DNA of 22,488 nt from Aquificota bacterium (GCA_015494645.1 WGAU01000055.1:1-22488), one strand, 5' to 3'; positions 1 through 8,383 are shown, counted from the first letter of the stretch. Made by a program: numbers and translations. The notes: generated from the letters alone by a model not told the origin.

Positions 1-275
1 AGTTTCAGGTGGAGATCCAAGGTGCCGTTGAGAAACCTTGAGCCCGCACAGCCTGTGCCGTACTTTTCTATGGCCTTTTTTGCTGCTTCTTTAACCCGGG
101 GATCTTCGGTGAGTCCCAAGTAGCTGTTGGAACCGAGCATTATGAGCTCTTTGCCGTTTATCTTGACTACCGGTCCTTGCTGGGTGCAGATAGGTCTGAA
201 ATAGGGATATATACCTTGGCTTCTAACAATATCGGGATCTTTAAAGGCAAAGCACTTTTCAAATATGTCTCCCAT
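1..275 (-). CDS. alpha-oxoamine synthase family PLP enzyme (serine palmitoyltransferase / AONS / KBL-like), N-terminal part
   Basis: This is the N-terminal 91 or so residues of a PLP-dependent acyl-CoA:amino-acid condensing enzyme; the rest lies beyond base 1. The read-through starts MGDIFEKCFAFKDPDIV, then has GIYPYFRPI, then LGSNSYLGLT, and then YGTGCAGSRFLNGTLDLH. These blocks are typical of the family that makes 8-amino-7-oxononanoate, 2-amino-3-ketobutyrate or 3-ketosphinganine. The GIYPYF and CAGSRFLNGT forms recall serine palmitoyltransferase-like members more than classical BioF or KBL, but the catalytic lysine and substrate pocket are off the window. The start is the ATG at 275-273. 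It is preceded by GGGAGG, which overlaps the ychF stop codon (TAAGGGAGG), so the gene is probably coupled to ychF. Family assignment is firm; substrate is not. Confidence 0.85.
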   Translation of the reverse strand, partial: MGDIFEKCFAFKDPDIVRSQGIYPYFRPICTQQGPVVKINGKELIMLGSNSYLGLTEDPRVKEAAKKAIEKYGTGCAGSRFLNGTLDLHLK

Positions 276-285
276 GCTGCCTCCC

Positions 286-1374
286 TTAAGCTCTGAACCT
301 GATGTAGATGAGATCTCCGTCCTGCACCAGATAATCCCTCCCCTCAACCCTCAATGCACCTTGCTCTTTGGCTGCGCTTAAGGAACCAAGTCTGTCGAGG
401 TCTTTAAAGGAAACGACTTCAGCTTTGATAAACCCCTTCTGCATATCCGTGTGGATCTTGCCCGCAGCTTCCCATACCGTTGAGCCTCTTTTCAGCGTCC
501 AAGCCCTTGCCTCGTTTTCGTTAGCGGTAAAAAAGGTTATGAGGTCAAGGATTTCGTAACCTGTCCTCACCAGACGCTCCAGACCAGATTCCTTCCATCC
601 AAACTGTTCAAGAAATTCCATTTTCTCATCTTCAGGAAGCTCCGAAAGCTCCTGTTCTAACTTGCCACAAATGACCACACACCTTGCTTTTTTTTTCTCT
701 GCAAGCTTCAAGAGCTTGCCTACATAGGGATTTTCTACTCCTTCTTCGTCCACATTGGCCACATAAAGCACTGGTTTTAGGGTTATGAACTGGTAAGGCT
801 TTATTACCTCAAGTTCCGCATCTTCCCAATCAAGAAACCTGAGAGGGATACCTTCCTTCAGAGCGGAAAGGGCTTTGTCCAGGGCATCCAGTTCCTTAGC
901 TCTGGACTTATCGCCGGATCTAACCACCTTGGAAAGTTTGTTGTAGTTTCTCTCAGCCACTTCCAAGTCGGCCAGTGCAAGCTCAAGTTCCACTGTCTCC
1001 ACATCTCTTACAGGATCTATTTTTCCTTCTACATGGGAAACGTTAGGATCTTCAAAACAACGCACCACATGGGCTATGGCATCCATTCCTCTGATGTGGG
1101 ATAGAAACTGATTACCCAATCCCTCTCCCTTACTTGCTCCCTTAACGAGACCAGCTATGTCAACAAACTGGATGTAGGTAGGAACCGCTTTGGGAGAGCC
1201 GATAATCTCTTTGACTCGCTGAAGGCGTTCGTCCTTTACCTCAACCACCCCCACATTGGGATCCACCGTGCAAAAAGGGTAGTTTTCAGCAGGCACAGAG
1301 GAGTTTGTTAGTGCATTAAAGATGGTGGACTTTCCCACGTTGGGAAGTCCCACTATGCCACACTTAAATCCCAT
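286..1374 (-). CDS. ychF: YchF/OLA1-family ribosome-associated ATPase
   Basis: A 362-residue P-loop protein of the Obg-related YchF family, a cytosolic ribosome-associated ATPase linked to translation and stress responses. The Walker A is GLPNVGKST at residues 9-17 and the switch II region is DIAGLVKGAS near 72. The base-specificity position reads NVDE (207-210) in place of the GTPase NKxD, which is the mark of ATP preference in this family. The helical insert covers about 120-195. The C-terminal TGS domain covers about 280-362 and ends with the usual DGDLIYIRF. Length is normal. The pssA stop TAA directly abuts the ychF ATG (TAAATG), so translation is probably coupled. Only 10 bases separate it from the next gene. 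Confidence 0.97.
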   Translation of the reverse strand: MGFKCGIVGLPNVGKSTIFNALTNSSVPAENYPFCTVDPNVGVVEVKDERLQRVKEIIGSPKAVPTYIQFVDIAGLVKGASKGEGLGNQFLSHIRGMDAIAHVVRCFEDPNVSHVEGKIDPVRDVETVELELALADLEVAERNYNKLSKVVRSGDKSRAKELDALDKALSALKEGIPLRFLDWEDAELEVIKPYQFITLKPVLYVANVDEEGVENPYVGKLLKLAEKKKARCVVICGKLEQELSELPEDEKMEFLEQFGWKESGLERLVRTGYEILDLITFFTANENEARAWTLKRGSTVWEAAGKIHTDMQKGFIKAEVVSFKDLDRLGSLSAAKEQGALRVEGRDYLVQDGDLIYIRFRA

Positions 1375-2088
1375 TTAGCCCTCAACCTCCTCCCCGATGG
1401 GAAGCTCTCCTTTGAGAGCTTGTAGGAATCCAGAGAGGTAGTAGCCGAGGAATATTAAAAACATAAATAGCTGCGGGTCTGACGCCACCACGAACACCAT
1501 AAGGACCGATGCAAAGACAAGGGCAAAGGAGCTTTTCCTTGACCCACCACTTTTCAGAGCCACGTACCTGAACCTGCTCACCATAAGGAGGGATGCGCTA
1601 AACATCAGAAAAGTAGCGATTATGGCCACAACTTTAAAATTTAGGAAACCGAGCTTGTCCGATGCAAAAAGGTAGTAAGACGCCATGAGACCGGCAGCAG
1701 CTGGTATGGGAAGCCCTGTGAAATCCTTGGATGTTTCCTTACCCACCATGACATTGAACCTTGCAAGCCTTAAGGCTCCGCATGCTATGAATAGGAAAGC
1801 CACCAGCCAGCCTACCCTGCCGAAGGGCATAAGGGCCCACTTGTATATAAGAAGGGACGGGGCCACCCCGAAAGATACAAGGTCTGCAAGGGAATCGTAG
1901 TTTACGCCGAACATGCTGGTGGTGTTGGTCATGCGGGCTACTCTGCCGTCAAGAACGTCCATGAGCATGGCTATGAACAATACCCACGCTGCTTTCTCGT
2001 ATTCGCCCTTTAGGGTGGAGACTATGGAGAAGAAACCGAAAAATATATTGCCGGTGGTAAACAGGTTGGGCAGAAGATACATTCTCAT
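1375..2088 (-). CDS. pssA: CDP-diacylglycerol--serine O-phosphatidyltransferase
   Basis: An integral membrane enzyme that makes phosphatidylserine from CDP-diacylglycerol and serine, giving Psd its substrate. The CDP-alcohol phosphatidyltransferase signature is complete: D44, D47-G48-R-V-A51-R52, G61, D65 and D69, fitting DGxxARx8Gx3Dx3D. About seven or eight hydrophobic segments span the 237 residues. The N-terminus MRMYLLPNLFTTGNIFFGF is typical of the bacterial PssA subclass that pairs with short Psd proteins. The start ATG overlaps the psd stop as ATGA, so the two consecutive pathway enzymes are translationally coupled. It abuts ychF downstream. Confidence 0.96.
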   Translation of the reverse strand: MRMYLLPNLFTTGNIFFGFFSIVSTLKGEYEKAAWVLFIAMLMDVLDGRVARMTNTTSMFGVNYDSLADLVSFGVAPSLLIYKWALMPFGRVGWLVAFLFIACGALRLARFNVMVGKETSKDFTGLPIPAAAGLMASYYLFASDKLGFLNFKVVAIIATFLMFSASLLMVSRFRYVALKSGGSRKSSFALVFASVLMVFVVASDPQLFMFLIFLGYYLSGFLQALKGELPIGEEVEG

Positions 2089-2693
2089 TGTAACCTTCTC
2101 CCCAACAGGCTCTCTCCGGCTTTTACCTTCATTCCCTTCTTAACAAAGAGTTCCCATCTTCCGGGAAGGTACAGATCAACCCTTGAACCGAGCATGATCA
2201 TGCCTATGCGCTGACCTGCCTCAACCCTTTCCCCTTCTCTAACCCAGCAAAGGATTCTCCTGGCCAAAAGTCCTGTTATCTGTACAATCTTCATCAAACC
2301 ATGTACAGTTTCCATTTCTATGGCGTTGTATACGTTGGAATCGGATCCTTTGGAAAAGGCGGCTTTGTATCCCTGTCCCCCGCGGTATATCCTTTTGATT
2401 ACCCCAGTGTGTGGGGAGCGGTTCACATGGCAGTCAAACACAGACATAAATATAGAGATCTTTACCCCTTCCGGAAGATTTTCCACCTCCATGACCTTAC
2501 CATCGGCGGGGGCAAGGACATACTCTGGGGAAAAGACTATCTTTCTTTCCGGATCCCTAAAAAAGCCTACGAAGAAAAGGCTTAGCAAAAAGAACAGGGC
2601 AGACAGGAAGCCATATCCTGCCCACCCGGCAACTGTTCCCAATATAAATGCTCCCCATATAAACGGCCTACCCTCAGGTCTGTATCTATTCAT
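2085..2693 (-). CDS. psd: phosphatidylserine decarboxylase, short proenzyme type
   Basis: Decarboxylates phosphatidylserine to phosphatidylethanolamine using a pyruvoyl group made by self-cleavage. At 202 residues it is the short bacterial/archaeal form. An N-terminal membrane hairpin (about 12-45) is followed by FFRDPER and the APADGKV block near 61-67. FMSVFDCHVNRSPHTG (82-97) carries the conserved Asp and His residues. The processing site is LGSR at 168-171, with cleavage expected between G169 and S170; the family commonly has LGST, so the Arg is a mild variant. The start ATG lies 8 bases inside the 3' end of ilvC, and the stop overlaps the pssA start. This places a lipid gene pair directly behind the ilv genes, an arrangement I recall from Geobacter-like genomes. 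Confidence 0.96.
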   Translation of the reverse strand: MNRYRPEGRPFIWGAFILGTVAGWAGYGFLSALFFLLSLFFVGFFRDPERKIVFSPEYVLAPADGKVMEVENLPEGVKISIFMSVFDCHVNRSPHTGVIKRIYRGGQGYKAAFSKGSDSNVYNAIEMETVHGLMKIVQITGLLARRILCWVREGERVEAGQRIGMIMLGSRVDLYLPGRWELFVKKGMKVKAGESLLGRRLQ

Positions 2694-3684
2694 CCTTCTT
2701 GAGCCAGGGCATCATTTCTCTGAGGCGCTTGCCCACTTTTTCTATTAAGTGCTCCTCATCCTTCTTTAGAAGGGCATTGAATACAGGCCTGCCTACCATG
2801 TTCTCAAGTATCCATTCCTTAGCGAACTGTCCGGTCTGTATCTCCCTAAGTATTTCCCAGAGATTCTCCCTGACATAATCGTCAATTACCCTCGGTCCTC
2901 TGGTTACATCTCCGTACTTGGCAGTATCGCTTACCCATCTTCTCATCCCGCTGATTCCCTGTTCGTAGATGAGATCCACTATGAGCTTCAGTTCATGCAG
3001 GCACTCAAAGTAGGCCACTTCAGGCTGATAACCAGCCTCTACAAGGGTTTCAAAGGCAGCTTTTATCAGCGCTGTAACTCCACCGCAGAGAATAACCTGT
3101 TCTCCGAATAGGTCCGTTTCCGTTTCCTCTTTGAATGTGGTCTCAATTACCCCTGCTCTTGTTCCTCCTATGCCTTTGGCGTAGGCCAAGGCCAAATTAA
3201 AGGCCTTGCCTGTGTAATCCTGATAAACCGCTGCTAAACAAGGTACTCCTTTGCCTTCCTGATACATTCTTCTCACCAAAAAGCCCGGACCCTTGGGTGC
3301 TACCATGAACACATCCACATATTCGGGAGGAACTATCTGTCCGTAGTGTATGTTGAACCCATGGGCAAAGGCCAGTGCATCTCCTTCCCTAAGGTTGGGA
3401 GCAATGAATTCCCTGTAAACCTCTGATTGTAAAGTGTCCGGGATGAGCATCATGACCACCTGAGCACTTGCAGCTGCCTCGGCAACTTCCATGACCTCAA
3501 GTCCATCGGCCTTGGCCTTTTCCCAAGAACGTCCGCCTTTTCTCAATCCGACGACAACATCAACACCAGAATCCTTGAGGTTCAGTGCATGGGCATGTCC
3601 CTGACTGCCATAGCCTATGATGGCAACCCTTTTATCTTTTATAAGATCAAAGTTCACATCCGAATCCATATACACCTTTGCCAT
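2686..3684 (-). CDS. ilvC: ketol-acid reductoisomerase, class I
   Basis: Converts acetolactate or acetohydroxybutyrate to the dihydroxy acid with NAD(P)H and Mg2+, the second step of Val/Ile/Leu synthesis. The 332-residue length is the short class I form. The dinucleotide fold shows GYGSQGHAHALNLKDSG at about 24-40, followed by LRKGGRSW, whose Arg/Ser-rich loop suggests NADPH preference. H108 is in AHGFNIHYG. The two-metal site is D191 and E195 (ETDLFGEQ) with E227 and E231 (YFECLHEL), and S252 follows. A GTG six bases upstream is in frame, but AGGAGG directly abuts it and sits six bases before this ATG, so I take the ATG at 3684 as the start. One oddity: GPGF at 132-135, where most homologues have GPGH. 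Confidence 0.97.
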   Translation of the reverse strand: MAKVYMDSDVNFDLIKDKRVAIIGYGSQGHAHALNLKDSGVDVVVGLRKGGRSWEKAKADGLEVMEVAEAAASAQVVMMLIPDTLQSEVYREFIAPNLREGDALAFAHGFNIHYGQIVPPEYVDVFMVAPKGPGFLVRRMYQEGKGVPCLAAVYQDYTGKAFNLALAYAKGIGGTRAGVIETTFKEETETDLFGEQVILCGGVTALIKAAFETLVEAGYQPEVAYFECLHELKLIVDLIYEQGISGMRRWVSDTAKYGDVTRGPRVIDDYVRENLWEILREIQTGQFAKEWILENMVGRPVFNALLKKDEEHLIEKVGKRLREMMPWLKKDE

Positions 3685-3694
3685 CGGCACCCTC

Positions 3695-4225
3695 CTAAGA
3701 AATTTTCAGGCTCTTGGGCCCTCTAAGAACGGCTACTTTTCCCGTTCTTATGACCTCCCTTATACCACACTCCTTCAGTAGGGAAAGGGCAGCGTTTATC
3801 TTGCCCTCGTTTCCCGTAAACTCTATTACAAAGGTTTCAGGGCTGACATCCACGATGTTGCCTCTGAAGATCTGGGCTATCCTCATGGCCTCGGCTCTGG
3901 CCTCTCCCCGGGCGCTTACCTTGACAAGTACAAGCTCCCTTTCAACGTAGTCTTCACCACTGGCGGTGAGATCCAGCACCTTTATAACGTCTATAAGCTT
4001 TCGCAGTTGCTTCACGATCTGTTCAATGATGAACGGATGGCCTTCGGTAACCAAGGTTATTCGGGATATTTCCGGATCTATGGTTTCCCCCACAGATACA
4101 GATAGAATGTTATACCCCTTAGCGCTGAAAAGGGTAGCGATCCTTGCAAGAACTCCCGGCTGGTTTTCTACCAGCAATGCTATGGTATGCCTCTGCTTTT
4201 CTCCGTTGTTCCTGTTGTCAGCCAT
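3695..4225 (-). CDS. ilvN: acetolactate synthase small (regulatory) subunit
   Basis: The regulatory subunit of acetohydroxyacid synthase, which activates the IlvB catalytic subunit and usually confers feedback inhibition by valine. The N-terminal ACT domain starts with HTIALLVENQPGVLARI at about 13-29 and includes GYNILSVSVG. A second ACT-like half begins around residue 95 (RELVLVKVSA) and ends near LKECGIREVIRTGKVAVLRG. At 176 residues it is the common IlvH-like length. The start ATG is preceded by GGTGGAG and lies 10 bases after the ilvB stop; ilvC follows after another 10 bases. Operon position and length make this a secure assignment. Confidence 0.97.
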   Translation of the reverse strand: MADNRNNGEKQRHTIALLVENQPGVLARIATLFSAKGYNILSVSVGETIDPEISRITLVTEGHPFIIEQIVKQLRKLIDVIKVLDLTASGEDYVERELVLVKVSARGEARAEAMRIAQIFRGNIVDVSPETFVIEFTGNEGKINAALSLLKECGIREVIRTGKVAVLRGPKSLKIS

Positions 4226-4235
4226 TACTCCACCC

Positions 4236-5990
4236 TCACGATGGGAAGTTTATGGGCCTCATCCTCTTCAAGGCCTCTCCGTTTGTATCGGTTTTGGGTT
4301 CTGTGAGTATCATCTGCCTTACTGATGCTCCAGCAGGCACCATGGGAAGAACGTTCTCTTCTCTATCAACCCGCACATCCACCACCACCGCACCTTTGTA
4401 CTCAAAGGCTTCCTTCAAAGCTGTCTTTAGTTCCGATGGCTTTTCCACCCTCATGCCCCTGATACCGTAAGCTTCCGCAAGTTTTACAAAATCGGGTTGG
4501 ATAGAGATGTCCGTCTCCGAGTACACCCTGTCAAAGAAGAGCTGTTGCCACTGCCTCACCATGCCCAAGTAGCCGTTATTTATGATTATCACCTTTACAG
4601 GGAGGTTGTACTGGGCAACGGTGGCAAGTTCCTGTAAGTTCATCTGGAAGCTACCATCTCCGGCTATGTCTATCACCAAGGCATCGGGATGGGCCACCTG
4701 AACCCCGATGGCGGCGGGGAAACCAAAGCCCATGGTGCCGAGTCCACCTGAGGAAATAAAGTGCCTTGGGTACTTATGCTTGTAAAACTGTGCTGCCCAC
4801 ATTTGGTGCTGTCCCACCTCGGTGCAGATATAGGCCTTTCCTTGGGTGAGATCGTATATGGTTTCCACAACCATCTGGGGCTTTATAACCTGATCACTCC
4901 TTTCGTAGGTAAGAGGATATTCTCTCATCCAATAGTTTATCCTTTCAAGCCACCTTCTGTGCTTCTTTTCCCAGTCAACATCCGCTTTTTTTAGCTCGTC
5001 CAATATCTGATTCAGAACAACTTTGGCATCTCCAACAATAGGTATATCCACAACCACGTTTTTGCTTATGGAGGCTGGATCTATGTCAATGTGTATCTTT
5101 ACCGCATCTGGGGCGAAGTCTTCCACCTTTCCCGTTACCCTATCGTCAAAACGGGCACCTATGGCTATAAGCAGATCACACTCGGTAACTGCCATGTTGG
5201 CTGCATAGGTGCCGTGCATACCCAGCATTCCAATGAAAAGGGGGTGATCCCCCGGAAAGGCGCCAAGGCCCATAAGGGTAAGGGTCACCGGTGCATGAAT
5301 GGTCTCGGCAAGTTTCTTTAGCTCGTCAAAGGCTCCTGACCAGTTTATGCCACCCCCGGCGTATATCAAGGGCCTTTCTGCCTTGATCATAGCTTCAACA
5401 GCTTTTTTAACCTGTGCAGGGTGCCCTTTTATGTTTGGGTTATAGCCTCTCCTCTTTACGCTTTCGGGATATACAAACTCTGCCTCTCCAACAATCACGT
5501 CCTTGGGCATATCAACGAGCACAGGTCCCGGTCTGCCTGTTGAGGCTATGTAGAGGGCTTCCTTGATAATACGGGGCAAATCGGCAGTGCTCTTCACAAG
5601 GTAGTTGTGCTTGGTGCACGGACGGGTGATTCCAACAATGTCTGCTTCTTGAAAGGCATCATTGCCTATAAGGGCTGTGGGAACCTGTCCGGTGAAGACC
5701 ACCACTGGGGAAGAGTCCATATAGGCCGTGGCGATTCCCGTTACTGTGTTGGTTCCTCCAGGACCTGAGGTGACGAGGGCCACTCCCGGCTTTCCCGTGG
5801 ATCTTGCATACCCATCGGCTGCATGAACCGCAGCCTGTTCATGTCTGACCAACACATGTTTTACTTTGTCTTTATATTTAGGATACGAATCGTATATGTT
5901 TATCACCGCACCTCCGGGAAGTCCAAAGACCACCTCTACCCCTTCTTTGATAAGGACCTCCCAGAACATATCAGCGCCTTTGAGCTTCAT
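4236..5990 (-). CDS. ilvB: acetolactate synthase large (catalytic) subunit
   Basis: The thiamine-diphosphate enzyme that condenses pyruvate with pyruvate or 2-ketobutyrate, the first committed step of branched-chain amino-acid synthesis. The 584-residue protein carries the catalytic glutamate E51 in VRHEQAAVHAADGYAR. The TPP/Mg2+ motif runs from GDGSF (444-448) to NN (471-472). The AHAS-type RQWQQLFF segment is near 479-486 and separates it from other TPP decarboxylases. The central FAD-binding domain has GARFDDRVTGK near 278-288. The ATG overlaps the ilvD stop as ATGA and has an AGGAGG ribosome site. ilvN follows after 10 bases. Confidence 0.98.
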   Translation of the reverse strand: MKLKGADMFWEVLIKEGVEVVFGLPGGAVINIYDSYPKYKDKVKHVLVRHEQAAVHAADGYARSTGKPGVALVTSGPGGTNTVTGIATAYMDSSPVVVFTGQVPTALIGNDAFQEADIVGITRPCTKHNYLVKSTADLPRIIKEALYIASTGRPGPVLVDMPKDVIVGEAEFVYPESVKRRGYNPNIKGHPAQVKKAVEAMIKAERPLIYAGGGINWSGAFDELKKLAETIHAPVTLTLMGLGAFPGDHPLFIGMLGMHGTYAANMAVTECDLLIAIGARFDDRVTGKVEDFAPDAVKIHIDIDPASISKNVVVDIPIVGDAKVVLNQILDELKKADVDWEKKHRRWLERINYWMREYPLTYERSDQVIKPQMVVETIYDLTQGKAYICTEVGQHQMWAAQFYKHKYPRHFISSGGLGTMGFGFPAAIGVQVAHPDALVIDIAGDGSFQMNLQELATVAQYNLPVKVIIINNGYLGMVRQWQQLFFDRVYSETDISIQPDFVKLAEAYGIRGMRVEKPSELKTALKEAFEYKGAVVVDVRVDREENVLPMVPAGASVRQMILTEPKTDTNGEALKRMRPINFPS

Positions 5991-7663
5991 CTTTCCTCCT
6001 CAAGCACGTCTTTGTAAACGGCACCTGTGGATGCTGAAGTTACAAATTTGGCATACCTTGCAAGGTAACCCTTTGATACCTTAGGCTTGAAGGGCTTAAG
6101 CTGCTTTTTCCTTTCATCAAGCTCTTTTTCGGAAAGCTTAACCTCAAGCTTGCGGTTGGGAATGTCAATTTCTACCTCGTCTCCATCCTTCAAAAGAGCT
6201 ATAGGACCACCCTCTGCCGCTTCAGGGGACACATGTCCTATGCAAGGTCCTTTGGTTCCTCCAGAAAACCTACCATCGGTGATTAATGCTACAGATTCGG
6301 AAAGGCCCATTCCCACAATGGCAGAGGTAGGGGCAAGCATCTCTCTCATACCGGGACCACCCTTGGGTCCCTCGTACCTTATCACTACCACATCTCCGGG
6401 CTTGATGGATCCCCCGAGTATAGCTTCCATGGCCGCTTCTTCTGAATCAAAGACCCTTGCTTTGCCCTTAAACTTCATCATCTTTTCGCTGACAGCAGTC
6501 TGTTTTATAACCGCTCCCTCCGGGGCAAGGTTGCCAAAGAGAACAGCTATTCCACCTTCCTTGTGGTATGGATTCTCAAGTGGTCTAATTACCTCTTCAT
6601 CAAGAATTACCGCTTCATCGGCTATATTGTGAACTGTTTTTCCGGAAACAGTGGGAACATTGTTCAACAGCTCCTTCAACCTCTTCATCACCGCTGGAAT
6701 CCCACCTGCAGCGTCCAGATCTTCCATCATAAAATCTCCACCGGGACGTAAATTTGATATATGTGGCGTTTCCCTTGAAATCCTATCAAAATCCGAAAGA
6801 TCCAACTTCACTCCTGCCTCGTTAGCTACAGCCGTGATGTGCAAAACGGCATTGGTGGACCCACCCAGAGCCATGTCTATCCTTATCCCATTGTGTATGG
6901 CTTCCTTGGTCATTATATCTCTGGGTTTTATCCCTTCTCTTATGAGTTCCACTACCCTGTATCCTGAATCAAAGGCTATCCTTCTTTTCTTGGCGAGGCC
7001 GGCAATGGCTGTGGCGCATCCGGGAAGGGACATACCTATAGCTTCAGTAACGCAAGCCATGGTGTTTGCTGTATAAAGCCCTTGGCAGGAGCCTTGACCG
7101 GGACAGGCCTCAAGTTCACAGCACTCAAGTTCCCTGTCGTCTATATCACCAGCCTTGTACCTTCCCACAGCCTCAAAGGTGTCTCTTACCAAGGAAAGCC
7201 TCTTCCTGCCCAATCTTCCTGAGAGCATGGGACCTGCCGTAACCACTATTGAGGGAATGTTTATGCGGGCTGCTGCCATGAGCATACCGGGGGTTATCTT
7301 GTCACAGTTGGTTAAGAACACCAGTCCGTCCAGTTTATGAGCCTCTACAACGCACTCTATCATATCGGCGATGAGCTCCCTTGATGGGAGAGAGTACTTC
7401 ATCCCCGAGTGGCCCATGGCCACACCATCGCAGATGCCCGGCACAGAGAAGATAAAAGCGTAGCCACCGGCTGAATGGATGCCCTTTTCAATCCAGCGTT
7501 CAAGGTCCCTCATTCCCACGTGACCGGGAATGAGATCGGTGAAGCTGCTAACAATGCCCACAAAGGGCATTTCTTTCATGGCCTTCTGCGGTACCCCTGT
7601 AGCATACAAGAGGGCCCTGTGGGGTACCCTTTCAATCCCTTCCCTTACCTCTTTGCTCCTCAT
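5987..7663 (-). CDS. ilvD: dihydroxy-acid dehydratase
   Basis: Dehydrates 2,3-dihydroxy-isovalerate or -3-methylvalerate to the 2-keto acid, the third step of the pathway, using an Fe-S cluster. The 558-residue protein has the signatures NCDKITPGM (C120, D121, K122) and CPGQGSCQGLYTANTM (C187, C193). It also has CDGVAMGHSGMKYSLPSRE and, near the C-terminus, TDGRFSGGTKGPCIGHVSPEA. The first block reads FTDLIPGH, as in many bacterial members, and the CDG form (C78) recalls archaeal and clostridial homologues. The start ATG overlaps the stop of the preceding DUF465 gene (ATGA), with GGGAGAG upstream. The stop overlaps ilvB. Confidence 0.98.
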   Translation of the reverse strand: MRSKEVREGIERVPHRALLYATGVPQKAMKEMPFVGIVSSFTDLIPGHVGMRDLERWIEKGIHSAGGYAFIFSVPGICDGVAMGHSGMKYSLPSRELIADMIECVVEAHKLDGLVFLTNCDKITPGMLMAAARINIPSIVVTAGPMLSGRLGRKRLSLVRDTFEAVGRYKAGDIDDRELECCELEACPGQGSCQGLYTANTMACVTEAIGMSLPGCATAIAGLAKKRRIAFDSGYRVVELIREGIKPRDIMTKEAIHNGIRIDMALGGSTNAVLHITAVANEAGVKLDLSDFDRISRETPHISNLRPGGDFMMEDLDAAGGIPAVMKRLKELLNNVPTVSGKTVHNIADEAVILDEEVIRPLENPYHKEGGIAVLFGNLAPEGAVIKQTAVSEKMMKFKGKARVFDSEEAAMEAILGGSIKPGDVVVIRYEGPKGGPGMREMLAPTSAIVGMGLSESVALITDGRFSGGTKGPCIGHVSPEAAEGGPIALLKDGDEVEIDIPNRKLEVKLSEKELDERKKQLKPFKPKVSKGYLARYAKFVTSASTGAVYKDVLEEER

Positions 7664-7893
7664 AGCTGGATCTCTCCCTTTTTAACCTTGGCAATGATCT
7701 CATTCATTCTATCTTTAAGCTCAAGCTTCTGCTTCTTTATAGCTTTAACCTCAAGCTCCTCTTCAACTGTGAGGTAAACCTTTTTCTGTAGCTCCTCAAG
7801 CCTTTCCTCAAGCTGTGCATGCTTTTCCTTAAGGCTTCTGAACTCCTCGTTGGTTTCCATCAACTTCTCAATGATCTCCTGTTCCGTCATCAT
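7660..7893 (-). CDS. DUF465/YdcH-like small coiled-coil protein
   Basis: A 77-residue, highly charged, almost entirely helical protein. The C-terminal half, YLTVEEELEVKAIKKQKLELKDRM, matches the DUF465 (YdcH-like) pattern as I recall it; no function is established for that family. Heptad-like hydrophobic spacing suggests a coiled coil or helical hairpin. Two adjacent ATG codons are possible starts (7893 and 7890). A strong GGAGGTGA ribosome site lies four bases before the first, so the second may be used as well. Its stop overlaps the ilvD start, so it is coupled to the ilv genes, but nothing in the sequence shows a role in that pathway. Confidence 0.85.
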   Translation of the reverse strand: MMTEQEIIEKLMETNEEFRSLKEKHAQLEERLEELQKKVYLTVEEELEVKAIKKQKLELKDRMNEIIAKVKKGEIQL

Positions 7894-7902
7894 CTCACCT
7901 CC

Positions 7903-7922
7903 AGAAAAGTTTAATCTTTTCT
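7903..7922 (-). other. short perfect inverted repeat between rimI and the DUF465 gene
   Basis: A 7-base perfect stem (AGAAAAG / CTTTTCT) with a 6-base loop lies between the rimI stop codon and the DUF465 ribosome site. It is A/T-rich, so weak at high temperature, and lacks a following U-run on the minus strand, so it is not a convincing terminator. It could shape the mRNA just before the GGAGGTGA site, or be chance. Confidence 0.4.
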
Positions 7923-8383
7923 TATAGCAACTTTTCCATCACCAGTCCATCCTCGCCGTCGTGATACATGGCCTTTCTGATTCCTACCACCTCAAATCCA
8001 AATTTCTTGTACAGGGATATGGCTGTTTGGTTGGACCTTCTCACCTCAAGGCATATACTGTTAACCCCTTCTTCCTCGCACACAGAGATAGCCTTTTTCA
8101 AAAGGGCCTTTCCAACACCTTTGCCTTGATAATCGGGAGAAACAGCGACATTGGCTATGTATCCCTCAGGAGGCAGAATCCACAAAACTATATAACCTGC
8201 AATCTTTCCTTCCACTTCTGCCACGTAAACCCTTGAAAAACTTTTGAACATTTCTCCGAAGAAGGCGTCAAAACCCCACGGCCTTTTAAATACTTTCCTT
8301 TCTATTTTCACCATTTTTGGAATATCCAGAAAGCCTGCCTCCCTAAGCTTTATAGACGGTGATTCCGTACTTTTGTTCCGCAT
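7922..8383 (-). CDS. rimI: GNAT acetyltransferase, RimI-like (ribosomal protein S18 alanine N-acetyltransferase)
   Basis: A 153-residue GCN5-related acetyltransferase. Motif A is VSPDYQGKGVGKALL (81-95), with the acetyl-CoA pyrophosphate loop Q86-G-K-G-V-G91. The N-terminal strand IKLREAGFLDIPKMVKIE and the C-terminal SLYKKFGFEVVGIRKAMY are RimI-like. Next to tsaB, as in many bacteria, RimI is the natural call; the substrate cannot be proved from sequence. The start ATG lies 41 bases inside the 3' end of tsaB and has no clear ribosome site, so it probably relies on ribosomes arriving from tsaB. The next Met (residue 24) would remove the first strand, so the upstream start is preferred. Confidence 0.85.
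   Translation of the reverse strand: MRNKSTESPSIKLREAGFLDIPKMVKIERKVFKRPWGFDAFFGEMFKSFSRVYVAEVEGKIAGYIVLWILPPEGYIANVAVSPDYQGKGVGKALLKKAISVCEEEGVNSICLEVRRSNQTAISLYKKFGFEVVGIRKAMYHDGEDGLVMEKLL

Noticed and set aside
3685..3690. In-frame GTG start six bases upstream of the ilvC ATG
   Set aside because: AGGAGG touches this GTG with no spacer, but is six bases from the ATG, so the ATG is the real start.
6087..6632. 181-codon open frame on the plus strand opposite ilvD
   Set aside because: It lies wholly antisense to a well-conserved ilvD, has a low-complexity Ser/Pro-rich translation and no ribosome site; it is a codon-bias shadow.
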